Shown here piece after piece: positions 6,456 through 13,024 of a stretch of DNA of 13,525 bases. The notes under the pieces are model-generated. The model was not told the DNA's origin, made no database searches, and saw only the letters and a list, made by a program, of their open reading frames with translations. Source of the stretch: DATAQC01 sp046263055 (GTDB lineage: Bacteria > Actinomycetota > Acidimicrobiia > Acidimicrobiales > AC-14); the NCBI GenBank assembly GCA_046263055.1, contig JBHELO010000166.1:1-13525 (forward strand), written 5' to 3'. The position numbers and the translations under genes were made by a program. How positions within the stretch are numbered: the first letter of the stretch is position 1; every line of letters starts with the position of its first letter.

Positions 6456-7018
6456 CCGTCGCCGGCGCCGAGCCCCCGCTCCAGGGCCTCCACCGTCTCG
6501 GGACCCGGCACCAGGTCGGCGAGGGGCGGCAGGTCACCCACCGAGTCGAGGCCGAGCTTCTCCAGGAACAGCCGGGTCGTGCCGTACAGCACGGCCTGGC
6601 CGGGGCCGGGATCGCGGCCGACCTCCTCCACGTACCCGCGGTGCTGAAGGGTGCGCATCACGGCGTCGGCATTGACGCCCCGGATGGCGGCCACCTGGGC
6701 CCGGCTCACGGGCTGGCGGTAGGCGACGATGGCGAGCGTCTCCAGGGCGGCGGCCGACAGGCGGGCTGACTGGCCGTGGAGCACGAAGCGCTCCACGTAG
6801 GGCGCCAGGTCGGGATGGCTCTGGAACCGGTAGCCACCCGCCACTCGGGCCAGGACGAATCCCCGGTCGTCGGCCGCGTAGGCGGCGGCCAGGGTGGCGC
6901 ACAGCTCCTCCACCCGGACGGGAGCGAGCTCCAGCAGCTCGGCCAGGAGCTGGGGCGCCACCGGCTCCTCGGCCACCATGAGGATGGCCTCCACCGCCCG
7001 GACGGCCTCGTCGGCCAT
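6452..7018 (-). CDS. scpB: Segregation and condensation protein B
   Basis: ScpB is the winged-helix (kite) partner of the SMC-ScpA complex that condenses and segregates the chromosome. The 188-residue protein shows two winged-helix units: residues 1-80 (AVRAVEAILMVAEEPVAPQL near the start), then ALETLAIVAYRQPVSRAQVA and RGVNADAVMRTLQHRGYVEE. These are followed by the family phrase VLYGTTRLFLEKLGLDSVGDLP. Length is typical. The ATG start at 7018 lies 6 nt after the scpA stop. The weak Shine-Dalgarno-like GGGTGAG overlaps the end of scpA, so translation is probably coupled. Confidence 0.95.
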   Translation of the reverse strand: MADEAVRAVEAILMVAEEPVAPQLLAELLELAPVRVEELCATLAAAYAADDRGFVLARVAGGYRFQSHPDLAPYVERFVLHGQSARLSAAALETLAIVAYRQPVSRAQVAAIRGVNADAVMRTLQHRGYVEEVGRDPGPGQAVLYGTTRLFLEKLGLDSVGDLPPLADLVPGPETVEALERGLGAGDG

Positions 7019-7024
7019 CAGCGC

Positions 7025-7846
7025 TCACCCATCGTAGGAGTCCACGCCGGCCAGGTCGGGGGCGGCCCGGCGGGGGGGTTCCGGACCGCCGGCACCCGCC
7101 GCGTCGTGGCCGGCGACCCCCGTCCAGACCACCGTGAGCTCCCCGAAGGTCTCCGCCTGGGCCAGCTCCACCAACCCCTGCTTGTACAGCTCCAGCAGGG
7201 CGAGGAAGCGCACGATGACGTCGAGGCGGGAGGGCAGGCCCGCGGTGAGCTGGCGGAACGACCGCCAGCCGGTGCCGGGCAGGGCGACGGCCAGCTCGTC
7301 GACCACCTCGGCCACGCTCACCCGGATGGGCGCCACGTGGTCGAGGTCGACGGTGGGAACGGGCCGGGGCGTGGTGGCCCGCAGGTAGGCGGCAGCGATG
7401 TCGTCGGCGCCGACGCCGGCCAGGAGGTCGGGCGTTAGGGCCAGGAACCGGGGCTCCAGGCCGGCGGTGCGAGGGTGGGACGCCCCCGCCGACGAAGCCA
7501 GCCGGGCCAGCACCGCGCCGGCGTTCTGGAACGTCCTGCACTCCAGCAGGCGGGCCAGGAGCAGGTCGCGCTCCTCGAAGAGGGCCAGCTCCTCGTCGAG
7601 CTCCACGTCGCCGGGGCCGGGCAGGAGGCGGCGGCACTTCAGCTCGACCAGGGTGGCCGCCACCACCAGGAACTCGGTGGCCACCTCCAAGTCGATGGTG
7701 CCCATGCGCTCGACCTCGACCACGTAGGCGTCCACGATGGTGGCCAGCGACACCTCCCACAGGTCCACCTCGTCCCGGCAGATGAGGTGGAGCAGGAGGT
7801 CGAAGGGTCCCGAGTAGACGGGAGTGGACACCTCGTAGGAGGGCAC
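7025..7846 (-). CDS. scpA: Segregation and condensation protein A (kleisin)
   Basis: ScpA is the kleisin that bridges the SMC head domains. I place the start at GTG 7846 (protein VPSYEVSTPVYSGPFDLLLH). It begins right before the conserved N-terminal helix, and a TATCCT hexamer lies 7 nt upstream. A longer version starting at 7939 would run into trpS on the other strand. The 273-residue protein has the N-terminal domain GPFDLLLHLICRDEVDLWEV (13-32), VATEFLVVAATLVELKCRRL, a variable acidic middle, and a C-terminal winged helix (LDVIVRFLALLELYKQGLVE). A Gly/Ala/Pro-rich tail follows. It heads the seven-gene operon and is divergent from trpS across 52 bp. Confidence 0.94.
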   Translation of the reverse strand: MPSYEVSTPVYSGPFDLLLHLICRDEVDLWEVSLATIVDAYVVEVERMGTIDLEVATEFLVVAATLVELKCRRLLPGPGDVELDEELALFEERDLLLARLLECRTFQNAGAVLARLASSAGASHPRTAGLEPRFLALTPDLLAGVGADDIAAAYLRATTPRPVPTVDLDHVAPIRVSVAEVVDELAVALPGTGWRSFRQLTAGLPSRLDVIVRFLALLELYKQGLVELAQAETFGELTVVWTGVAGHDAAGAGGPEPPRRAAPDLAGVDSYDG

Positions 7847-7853
7847 GGGGTCG

Positions 7854-7859
7854 AGGATA
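7854..7859 (-). promoter_or_regulatory. -10 hexamer of the scpA operon promoter
   Basis: Minus-strand TATCCT is followed by 7 nt and the scpA GTG. It is identical to the hexamer of the DUF512 gene. No Shine-Dalgarno sequence lies between them, so a leaderless or nearly leaderless transcript is predicted. Confidence 0.55.
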
Positions 7860-7886
7860 CCGGCGGGCGCCTCCCGCCCCGGGGCA

Positions 7887-7892
7887 TACCAT
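7887..7892 (+). promoter_or_regulatory. -10 hexamer of a leaderless promoter for trpS
   Basis: TACCAT is followed by exactly 6 nt (7893-7898) and the ATG at 7899. There is no room for a leader, so a T-box or other 5' UTR control of trpS is unlikely if this promoter is the one used. Confidence 0.6.
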
Positions 7893-7898
7893 CGGGCC

Positions 7899-8885
7899 AT
7901 GGACCGCGTGCTGTCGGGCATCCAGCCCACCGGCGACATCCACCTCGGGAACTACCTGGGGGCGGTCCGCCAATGGGCCGCCGACCAGCACACCTACGAC
8001 TCCTTCTACTGCGTGGTCGACCTCCACGCCCTCACCATCCCCCGCGACCCCTTCGAGCTGCGGGCCAAGACGCTGCAGACCGTGCTCATCCTCATCGCCG
8101 CCGGCCTCGACCCCGACCACTGCACGCTGTTCCTCCAGAGCCACGTGGCCGAGCACACCCAGCTGTGCTGGTTGCTGGAGTGCGTAGCCTCCATGGGCGA
8201 GCTGCGGCGGATGACCCAGTTCAAGGAAAAGGCGAAGGGCGGCGAGGAGTCGGCGCGCGTCGGGCTGTTCACCTACCCGGTGCTGCAGGCCGCCGACATC
8301 CTGCTCTACGACGCTGATCGGGTGCCGGTGGGCGACGAGCAGCGCCAGCACCTCGAGCTCTGCCGGGACCTCGCCATCCGGTTCAACCACCGCTACGGCG
8401 ACACGTTCATCGTGCCCGAGGCGGCCGTCCCCGCGGTGGGCGCCCGCATCATGGATCTCCAGAACCCGGAGGCCAAGATGTCGAAGTCGGCGGAGTCGCC
8501 CAAGGGCGTGGTCATGGCCCTCGACGACCCCGACACCATCGAGCGCAAGTTCAAGCGGGCCGTCACCGACCCGGGCGCCAACGTGCGCTTCGACATGGAG
8601 CACAAGCCGGGCGTGTCCAACCTCCTCCAGATCCTGGCCGCCGCCACCGGGCGCTCGCCCGAGGACGTGGCCGGCGCCTACGACCAGTACGGCCCGCTCA
8701 AGGCCGACGCCGCGGCCGCCGTCATCGAGCTCCTCCGGCCCGTCCGTGAGCGCTACACGGAGCTGGCCGACGACCCGGGCGCCGCCGAGGCGGTCGTGAA
8801 GCAGGGCGCCGACAAGGCCCGGGCGGTGGCCGCCGAGGCCCTGGCCCGGGCCCAGGACGCCGTCGGCCTGCTGGCGGCCGGATGA
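7899..8885 (+). CDS. trpS: Tryptophanyl-tRNA synthetase
   Basis: It charges tRNA-Trp with tryptophan using ATP, as a class I synthetase. The 328-residue protein has the usual bacterial length. It opens with the family phrase VLSGIQPTGDIHLGNYLGA, where HLGN (15-18) is the HIGH motif. It then has CVVDLHALTIPRDP, ELRRMTQFKEKA, FTYPVLQAADILLY, the GDEQRQHLEL segment (145-154) that contributes to the Trp-binding pocket region, and KMSKS (193-197). The start is well defined by homology and by the upstream hexamer. Its stop overlaps the start of the next gene (ATGA). It is divergent from scpA. Confidence 0.97.
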   Translation: MDRVLSGIQPTGDIHLGNYLGAVRQWAADQHTYDSFYCVVDLHALTIPRDPFELRAKTLQTVLILIAAGLDPDHCTLFLQSHVAEHTQLCWLLECVASMGELRRMTQFKEKAKGGEESARVGLFTYPVLQAADILLYDADRVPVGDEQRQHLELCRDLAIRFNHRYGDTFIVPEAAVPAVGARIMDLQNPEAKMSKSAESPKGVVMALDDPDTIERKFKRAVTDPGANVRFDMEHKPGVSNLLQILAAATGRSPEDVAGAYDQYGPLKADAAAAVIELLRPVRERYTELADDPGAAEAVVKQGADKARAVAAEALARAQDAVGLLAAG

Positions 8886-9151
8886 GCGGCCCGCCGGTCA
8901 GCGCCGGCCGGCGGCGAGCCAGCACCGCCCTGCTGGCCGTCGGCTACCCGATGGCTTCGTGGGCGGGGGGCAAGCTCGTCCCCACGTTCCGCCAGCGCCG
9001 GGCCCGGCGGTTCGCGGTGCTGGAGGTGGGCACCGCCCTGGTCACCACCGGCCTGGCCGTCCGCCGGCGCCGCCTCCTGGCGTTGTTGAACGCCAGCGCC
9101 CTCGCCGCCTTCACCGCGGTGTGGGTCGCGGGCGGCCGCCGGAGGTCCTGA
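8882..9151 (+). CDS. Small Arg-rich membrane protein of unknown function
   Basis: This is an 89-residue protein whose ATG overlaps the trpS stop codon (ATGA), so it is probably translated by coupling. I do not recognise a family. Two hydrophobic stretches are visible, at about residues 45-60 (FAVLEVGTALVTTGLAV) and 65-84 (LLALLNASALAAFTAVWVAG). They are separated by a four-Arg loop. A weaker hydrophobic segment lies at 14-27. Basic clusters at 10-13, 38-43, 61-64 and 86-88 would sit on the cytoplasmic side. The frame stays open to a TGA at 9149, and coupling plus the shape of the protein support it as real. A functional link to tryptophan charging is not implied. Confidence 0.65.
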   Translation: MSGPPVSAGRRRASTALLAVGYPMASWAGGKLVPTFRQRRARRFAVLEVGTALVTTGLAVRRRRLLALLNASALAAFTAVWVAGGRRRS

Positions 9152-9153
9152 CA

Positions 9154-9169
9154 CCGGGCCTCATCCCGG
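9154..9169 (+). terminator. Possible hairpin after the trpS transcript
   Basis: CCGGG (9154-9158) and CCCGG (9165-9169) form a 5-bp stem with loop CCTCAT just after the stop at 9151. An alternative pairing is GGGCC (9156-9160) with GGCCC (9171-9175). There is no T-run, so support is weak. Confidence 0.25.
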
Positions 9170-9183
9170 GGGCCCGACCTGCC

Positions 9184-9189
9184 GATACT
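9184..9189 (+). promoter_or_regulatory. -10 hexamer of a leaderless promoter for the zinc-finger mini-gene
   Basis: GATACT is followed by exactly 6 nt and the ATG at 9196. It keeps the A at position 2 and T at position 6 of the -10 consensus and has the same spacing as the ispH and trpS signals. Confidence 0.5.
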
Positions 9190-9195
9190 TCCGGC

Positions 9196-9339
9196 ATGGA
9201 CGCACCCGTGACCACGCTGCCCACGCCGTCGACGGCCCACGCCACCTGTGCCTGGTGCCGCCTCCACTTCGCCAACATCGTCGAACTGCTCGAGCACGTG
9301 GAGGGCGGTCACCTCGCCCCCGGCCCCACCGCCGCCTGA
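9196..9339 (+). CDS. 47-residue C2H2 zinc-finger mini-protein
   Basis: The short frame ATG 9196 to TGA 9337-9339 encodes 47 residues. Its centre is CAWCRLHF followed by ANIVELLEHVEGGH. This gives C-x2-C-x12-H-x4-H, the spacing of a classical C2H2 zinc finger with a helix carrying the two His. The flanks are short, Pro/Thr/Ala-rich and probably disordered (MDAPVTTLPTP at the start, LAPGPTAA at the end). A leaderless-type hexamer precedes the start. It lies between the trpS unit and the convergent glutamate permease, 22 bp from the latter's stop. Possible roles are nucleic-acid binding or protein-protein contact with a structural zinc; the target is unknown. Single-finger C2H2 proteins are uncommon in bacteria but known in several lineages. 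Confidence 0.72.
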   Translation: MDAPVTTLPTPSTAHATCAWCRLHFANIVELLEHVEGGHLAPGPTAA

Positions 9340-9361
9340 GGCCCGAGGCACCCGGTCCTCC

Positions 9362-10252
9362 TCAGGAGACGGCCGACGCCGAGGCGCCGACCACGGCCAG
9401 GTCCTCGACGCCGGCCACCTCGATCGTCGAGGCACCCAACCGACGTTGCTGGCGGACCTCGAGGCGGTGGGCCACCCGGCTGAGGACCAGGTTGACGACT
9501 ATGTAGCAGGCGGCGATGAAGATGGCGGCCTGGAGGAAGTTGCCGAAGAAGGTGCCCGTCTGGTCGGCCCGCCGCAGCCCGTCGTCATAGTTGATGACGT
9601 AGCCCAGGGCGGTGTCCTTGAGCACGGTGATGAGCTGGCTCACGATGGCGGGCGCCATGCGGCGCACCGCCTGGGGCAGTATCACCGACGCCATGGCCTG
9701 CCCGTAGCCCAGGCCGAGGGCGGAGGCGGCCTCCCTCTGGCCCCGGTCGAGGGACAGGACCCCGGCCCGGAAGATCTCTCCCAGCACCGCCCCGTTGTAG
9801 ACGGTGAGGCCGAGCACCAGCGCCCGGAACGGCGACAGGTGCACGCCTTCGCGAGGCAGGCCGATGTAGCAGAACAGGATGAGCAGGATCAGGGGCATGG
9901 CCCGGAAGAACTCGATCCAGGCCCGGGCCAGCCAGCGGACCGGCCGGATGCCCGCCATGCGCCCGGCGGCCAGGACGATTCCCGCCGCCATGGACAGGGC
10001 GATGGCGGCGGCCGCCGCCTCCAGCGTGTGCCACATGCCGACGAGGATGAACCGAAGCACCGACCAGCGGGCGAACGGTCGCCACAAGCGGCCGCTCAGC
10101 TGGCCATGAGAGGCGAAGCGGGCGCCCGCCGCCACCAGCAGGGCGGCCAGGGCCAGGCCCGCCACCACCGACCCCACGACCACCCGGCTCCTGCCCCGCG
10201 GGCCCAACTGGTCACCCAGGAATTCGGCCGCGGCCGCCCTCCGGGCCGTCAC
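9362..10252 (-). CDS. gluD: Polar amino acid (glutamate-type) ABC transporter permease, GluD-like
   Basis: This is the second membrane subunit of the importer, passing the amino acid across the cytoplasmic membrane with its partner permease. The 296-residue protein has an extra N-terminal hydrophobic helix (about 24-43), as longer GluD-type subunits do. The His/Glu/Arg-type permease domain follows, with TLEAAAAAIALSMAAGI, WIEFFRAMPLILLILF and GLTVYNGAVLGEIFRAGV. The EAA loop REAASALGLGYGQAMASVIL (173-192) docks on the ATPase. The GTG start at 10252 overlaps the stop of the preceding permease (GTGA). A much longer open frame upstream is only the shadow of the neighbouring genes. The C-terminal 40 residues are hydrophilic and variable. 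The substrate is inferred from the operon layout. Confidence 0.9.
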   Translation of the reverse strand: MTARRAAAAEFLGDQLGPRGRSRVVVGSVVAGLALAALLVAAGARFASHGQLSGRLWRPFARWSVLRFILVGMWHTLEAAAAAIALSMAAGIVLAAGRMAGIRPVRWLARAWIEFFRAMPLILLILFCYIGLPREGVHLSPFRALVLGLTVYNGAVLGEIFRAGVLSLDRGQREAASALGLGYGQAMASVILPQAVRRMAPAIVSQLITVLKDTALGYVINYDDGLRRADQTGTFFGNFLQAAIFIAACYIVVNLVLSRVAHRLEVRQQRRLGASTIEVAGVEDLAVVGASASAVS

Positions 10253-10899
10253 CGTCGCACCGCCACCCGTCGCTCGACCTCGCCGATGACGGCGCCCGAC
10301 ACCAGCCCGAAGGCCAGGTAGACGGCCGCCGCCCCCAGGAACGCAGGGATGGGCTGGCCGCCCACCGAGCTGCTCAGCGAGTCGGCCACGCTGGTCAGCT
10401 CGATGACGGCGATGACCTCGGCGATCCCCGAGTTCTTGATGAGGGCGATGAACACGCTGCCGAGGGGGGCCACCACCGTGCGCAGGGCCTGGGGCAGGAC
10501 CACGATCCGCAGTGTCTGGGCGAAGGTGAGGCCCAGGGCCCGGGCCGCCTCGGCCTGGCCCCGGGAAACCGACGAGACCCCGGCCCGCACCGTCTCGGCC
10601 ACAAAGGTGCTGGTGTAGGCGGACAGCACGATGACGGCCGACAGGAACGGGGAGTGGACGATGAACCCGGCCTTGGGGAGGCCGAAGAAGAAGATGCGGA
10701 AGAGCACGATCAGCGGCGTGTTGCGCAGCAGCTCCACCCACGCGGTAGCGGCCCATCGCAGCGGGGGGACGGGGCTGACCCGGCACACCGTCACCACCAG
10801 GCCCACCACGAAGGCGATGGCGAAGGAGGCCATCGTGAGCTCGACGGTGACCCACGCCCCACGGGCGAACAGGCCGAGATGGGACAGGACGAGGCCCAC
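10249..10899 (-). CDS. gluC: Polar amino acid (glutamate-type) ABC transporter permease, GluC-like
   Basis: This is the first membrane subunit of the importer. The 216-residue protein has the canonical permease layout: GAWVTVELTMASFAIAF (14-30), WVELLRNTPLIVLFRIFFFG (54-73), AYTSTFVAETVRAGVSSV (94-111), and the EAA loop AEAARALGLTFAQTLRIVVL (116-135), then two further hydrophobic segments. The start is taken as GTG 10899, 21 nt after the stop of the binding-protein gene. The segment just before it is purine-rich (GGGGGCGGCGG) but not a clear Shine-Dalgarno. The frame is the same as that of the upstream lipoprotein gene, with only its TAG stop and seven codons in between. Confidence 0.92.
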   Translation of the reverse strand: MGLVLSHLGLFARGAWVTVELTMASFAIAFVVGLVVTVCRVSPVPPLRWAATAWVELLRNTPLIVLFRIFFFGLPKAGFIVHSPFLSAVIVLSAYTSTFVAETVRAGVSSVSRGQAEAARALGLTFAQTLRIVVLPQALRTVVAPLGSVFIALIKNSGIAEVIAVIELTSVADSLSSSVGGQPIPAFLGAAAVYLAFGLVSGAVIGEVERRVAVRR

Positions 10900-10920
10900 C
10901 CGCCGCCCCCGCCCGCCGCC

Positions 10921-11907
10921 CTACGGCTTGGTGGTGCTGGTGGACGACGACGTGGTGGTGGCGCCCGTCGACGACGTGGTCGAGCCCGCGGCGCCCGACG
11001 TGTAGCGGTCCACCGCCGGGGGCTGGGGCGTCTCCAAGCCGAGCTTGCCGAGGGTGTTGGCGAACGCAGTGGCCCACTCGCCGCTGGCGTAGATCTTCTC
11101 CAGGCGGTCGTTGATGAAGCTCCGGAAGGCGTCGTCGCCCTTCTTGATGCCGATGCCGTAGGGCTCGTCGCTGAAGGTGGACTTCACCAGCTTGAACGCC
11201 CCCTGGCTCTGCTGGACCAGGCCGGCGAGGATGGGGGCGTCGGTGGAGACGGCCTGCACCCGGCCGTCGGTGAGGGCCGAGGCACACTCCGAATAGGTAC
11301 CGAACAGGGTGAGCTGGGCCTGGGGCGCCTTGGCCTGCAGGTTGGTGGCCGACGTGGACCCCTGGCCGCTGCAGACCTTCTTGCCGTTGAGGTCGGCGAC
11401 GCTCTTGATGCTGGTGTCGTTGGCCTTGACCATGATGTCCTGGTGCGTCACGTAGTAGGGCCCGGCGAAGTCGACGACCTGCTTGCGGGCGTCGCTGATG
11501 GTGTAGGTGGCCACGACCATGTCCACCGTTCCGTTCTGGAGGAACGGCTCCCGGTTCTTGGACACCGCTTCCTGGAAGTCGATCTTGGACGTCACCGAGG
11601 CGGTCGTGCCGCCGAAGATGCCGACGGCGATGAGCTTGGCGATCTCCACGTCGAAGCCCTCCACCTGGCCGGTGGTGGGGTTCTTCTGGCCGAAGCCAGG
11701 CTGGTCGAACTTGGTGCCGACCACCAGCTTGCCCTTGGCGGCGACGGCGGCCATGGTGCTGCCGGGGGCGAACGTGGGCGGTGTCGACACGGCGGTGGTG
11801 GCGGTGGTCGCGGCCTTCTTGGAGCTACCGCAGGCGGCCGCCACCAGCGCGACGGCGACCAGGGCGACGGGCACGGCGAGGCGGCGCCGGGTCAGGGGGT
11901 TGCGCAT
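10921..11907 (-). CDS. gluB: Glutamate-type substrate-binding lipoprotein of ABC transporter
   Basis: This is the extracytoplasmic solute-binding protein (family 3), which captures the amino acid and delivers it to the permeases. The 328-residue precursor has Arg-rich MRNPLTRRR, a hydrophobic stretch and a lipobox-like VAAAC with Cys26 as the lipidated residue. A Thr/Ala-rich linker follows, then the binding domain from GKLVVGTKFDQPGF through GQVEGFDVEIAKLIAVG and TYTISDARKQVVDFAGPYYV. Two Cys (in VCSGQGST and YSECASAL) match those conserved in actinobacterial glutamate-binding proteins. The last 25 residues are almost only Ser, Thr, Gly and Ala. The ATG at 11907 is chosen because a GGAGG lies 6 nt upstream and the signal peptide starts there; the longer frame to 11967 overlaps the ATPase gene. 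Confidence 0.93.
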   Translation of the reverse strand: MRNPLTRRRLAVPVALVAVALVAAACGSSKKAATTATTAVSTPPTFAPGSTMAAVAAKGKLVVGTKFDQPGFGQKNPTTGQVEGFDVEIAKLIAVGIFGGTTASVTSKIDFQEAVSKNREPFLQNGTVDMVVATYTISDARKQVVDFAGPYYVTHQDIMVKANDTSIKSVADLNGKKVCSGQGSTSATNLQAKAPQAQLTLFGTYSECASALTDGRVQAVSTDAPILAGLVQQSQGAFKLVKSTFSDEPYGIGIKKGDDAFRSFINDRLEKIYASGEWATAFANTLGKLGLETPQPPAVDRYTSGAAGSTTSSTGATTTSSSTSTTKP

Positions 11908-11913
11908 CGGGGA

Positions 11914-11918
11914 CCTCC
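11914..11918 (-). promoter_or_regulatory. Classical Shine-Dalgarno sequence of gluB
   Basis: Minus-strand GGAGG is followed by 6 nt and the ATG at 11907. It fixes the lipoprotein start over the longer in-frame ATG at 11967. It is the one strong ribosome-binding site I see, in contrast to the leaderless-type starts of genes at the head of transcription units. Confidence 0.8.
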
Positions 11919-11929
11919 GTTGGATCGGT

Positions 11930-12670
11930 TCAGTGAGCCAGGATCTTGGACAGGAAGTCGCGCGCACGATCGCTGTCAGGACGGCGGAAGAACTGCTCGG
12001 GTGGTGCGAGCTCCAGGATGCGGCCTCCGTCCATGAACGCTACCCGGCGGGCCGCCGACCGGGCGAAGCCCATCTCGTGGCTGACCACCACCATGGTCGT
12101 GCCCTCGTCGGCCAGCTCCACCATCACGTCGAGGACCTCCTTGATCATCTCGGGGTCGAGGGCGGAGGTGGGCTCGTCGAACAGCATGACCTTGGGGTCC
12201 ATGGCCAGCGCCCGGGCGATGGCGGCCCGCTGCTGCTGGCCACCGGACAGCTCGGCCGGGTAGCGGCCGGCCTTGTCCCCGATCCCCACCCGCTCGAGCA
12301 GAGCCATCGCCTTCTCCCGGGCCGCCGCCTTGGGCACCTTGCGCACCTTCACCGGGCCCAGGGTGACGTTGTCCAGGATGGTCTTGTGGGCGAACAGGTT
12401 GAACGACTGAAAGACCATGCCCACGTCGGCCCGCAAACGGGCCAGTGCCCGGCCCTCGGCGGGCAGTGGCGTGCCGTCGATGGTGATGGTGCCGGAGTCG
12501 ATGGGCTCCAGGCGGTTGATGGTGCGGCACAGGGTGGACTTCCCCGACCCCGACGGCCCGATGACCACCACCACCTCGCCCCGGACCACCGTGAGGTCCA
12601 CGTCGGTGAGGGCGTGCAGGTCGCCAAACCACTTGTTGACCTTGTCCAGGACCACCAGGGGCTCGGCCAC
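11930..12670 (-). CDS. gluA: Polar amino acid (glutamate-type) ABC transporter ATP-binding protein
   Basis: This is the cytoplasmic ATPase that powers the importer. The 246-residue protein carries every motif of the family: the A-loop region NKWFGDLHAL, Walker A GPSGSGKST (38-46), the Q-loop GMVFQSFNLF (Gln88), signature LSGGQQQR (141-148), Walker B VMLFDEPTSALD (161-172), and switch His198 in VVVSHEMGFA. The NLFAHKTILDNV and DEPTSALDPEM phrases are typical of GlnQ/GluA-type amino acid importers. The GTG start at 12670 lies 3 nt after the stop of the upstream membrane protein gene without a Shine-Dalgarno, so coupled translation is likely. The gluB start follows 22 nt after its stop. Confidence 0.96.
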   Translation of the reverse strand: MAEPLVVLDKVNKWFGDLHALTDVDLTVVRGEVVVVIGPSGSGKSTLCRTINRLEPIDSGTITIDGTPLPAEGRALARLRADVGMVFQSFNLFAHKTILDNVTLGPVKVRKVPKAAAREKAMALLERVGIGDKAGRYPAELSGGQQQRAAIARALAMDPKVMLFDEPTSALDPEMIKEVLDVMVELADEGTTMVVVSHEMGFARSAARRVAFMDGGRILELAPPEQFFRRPDSDRARDFLSKILAH

Positions 12671-12673
12671 CGC

Positions 12674-13024
12674 TCAGGCGTCCCGGGCCGCCGCCGCCGC
12701 CAGGCCGGCCATCCCCCCCGCGGCCAGGACGGCTCCGGCGGCCAGCGCCACCCAGACCCGGCGCACGCCGGCCTCGTGGCAGGCGTCGTCGCGGGCCACG
12801 TCGTAGAGGGGGCGGGAACCGATCGGCTCGTCGAGCGTCGACACCGCCGAGCCACAGCTCACGTCGGTCGGCAGGAACGAGCGTTGGCGGTCGAAGCCCT
12901 GGAGCCGGAGCATGGGGTCGTCGCCGAAGCGGGCGTGGACGGGGACCACCACCAGCACCCCGACCACAAGGAGGCCGCCCACCACCGCTAGCAGGAGCAG
13001 CCATCGCTCCCGCAGTGCCGTCAC
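12674..13024 (-). CDS. Small two-TM membrane protein with two extracytoplasmic Cys
   Basis: This is a 116-residue protein starting at GTG 13024, overlapping the stop of the upstream gene (GTGA). It has one TM helix at about 8-29 (LLLLAVVGGLLVVGVLVVVP) and a second at about 89-112. The roughly 60-residue loop between them contains C57 (VSCGSAV) and C82 (DACHEAG), plausibly a disulfide outside the membrane. This layout, with a CGS segment, a later Cys and an Arg before the second helix, recurs in many small actinobacterial membrane proteins of unknown function. Its place just before gluA suggests co-transcription with the transporter, but a role in transport is only an inference. A longer open frame to 13333 is a shadow of the preceding gene. 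Confidence 0.75.
   Translation of the reverse strand: MTALRERWLLLLAVVGGLLVVGVLVVVPVHARFGDDPMLRLQGFDRQRSFLPTDVSCGSAVSTLDEPIGSRPLYDVARDDACHEAGVRRVWVALAAGAVLAAGGMAGLAAAAARDA

Noticed and set aside
7847..7939. Longer scpA start (ATG at 7939)
   Set aside because: It would overlap the trpS start and both promoters, and the added residues do not look like ScpA.
6534..8603. 689-residue minus-strand frame across scpB, scpA and trpS
   Set aside because: It has no domain and overlaps three genes with clear family motifs in other frames; it is a compositional shadow.
9340..9361. CTCCTCAGGAG palindrome as a terminator between the zinc-finger gene and gluD
   Set aside because: The repeat has only one central base, leaving a stem of about 4 bp after loop formation, with no T-run.
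10253..11287. Long upstream extension of the gluD frame
   Set aside because: It lies over gluC and gluB in another frame, and the permease homology begins after GTG 10252.
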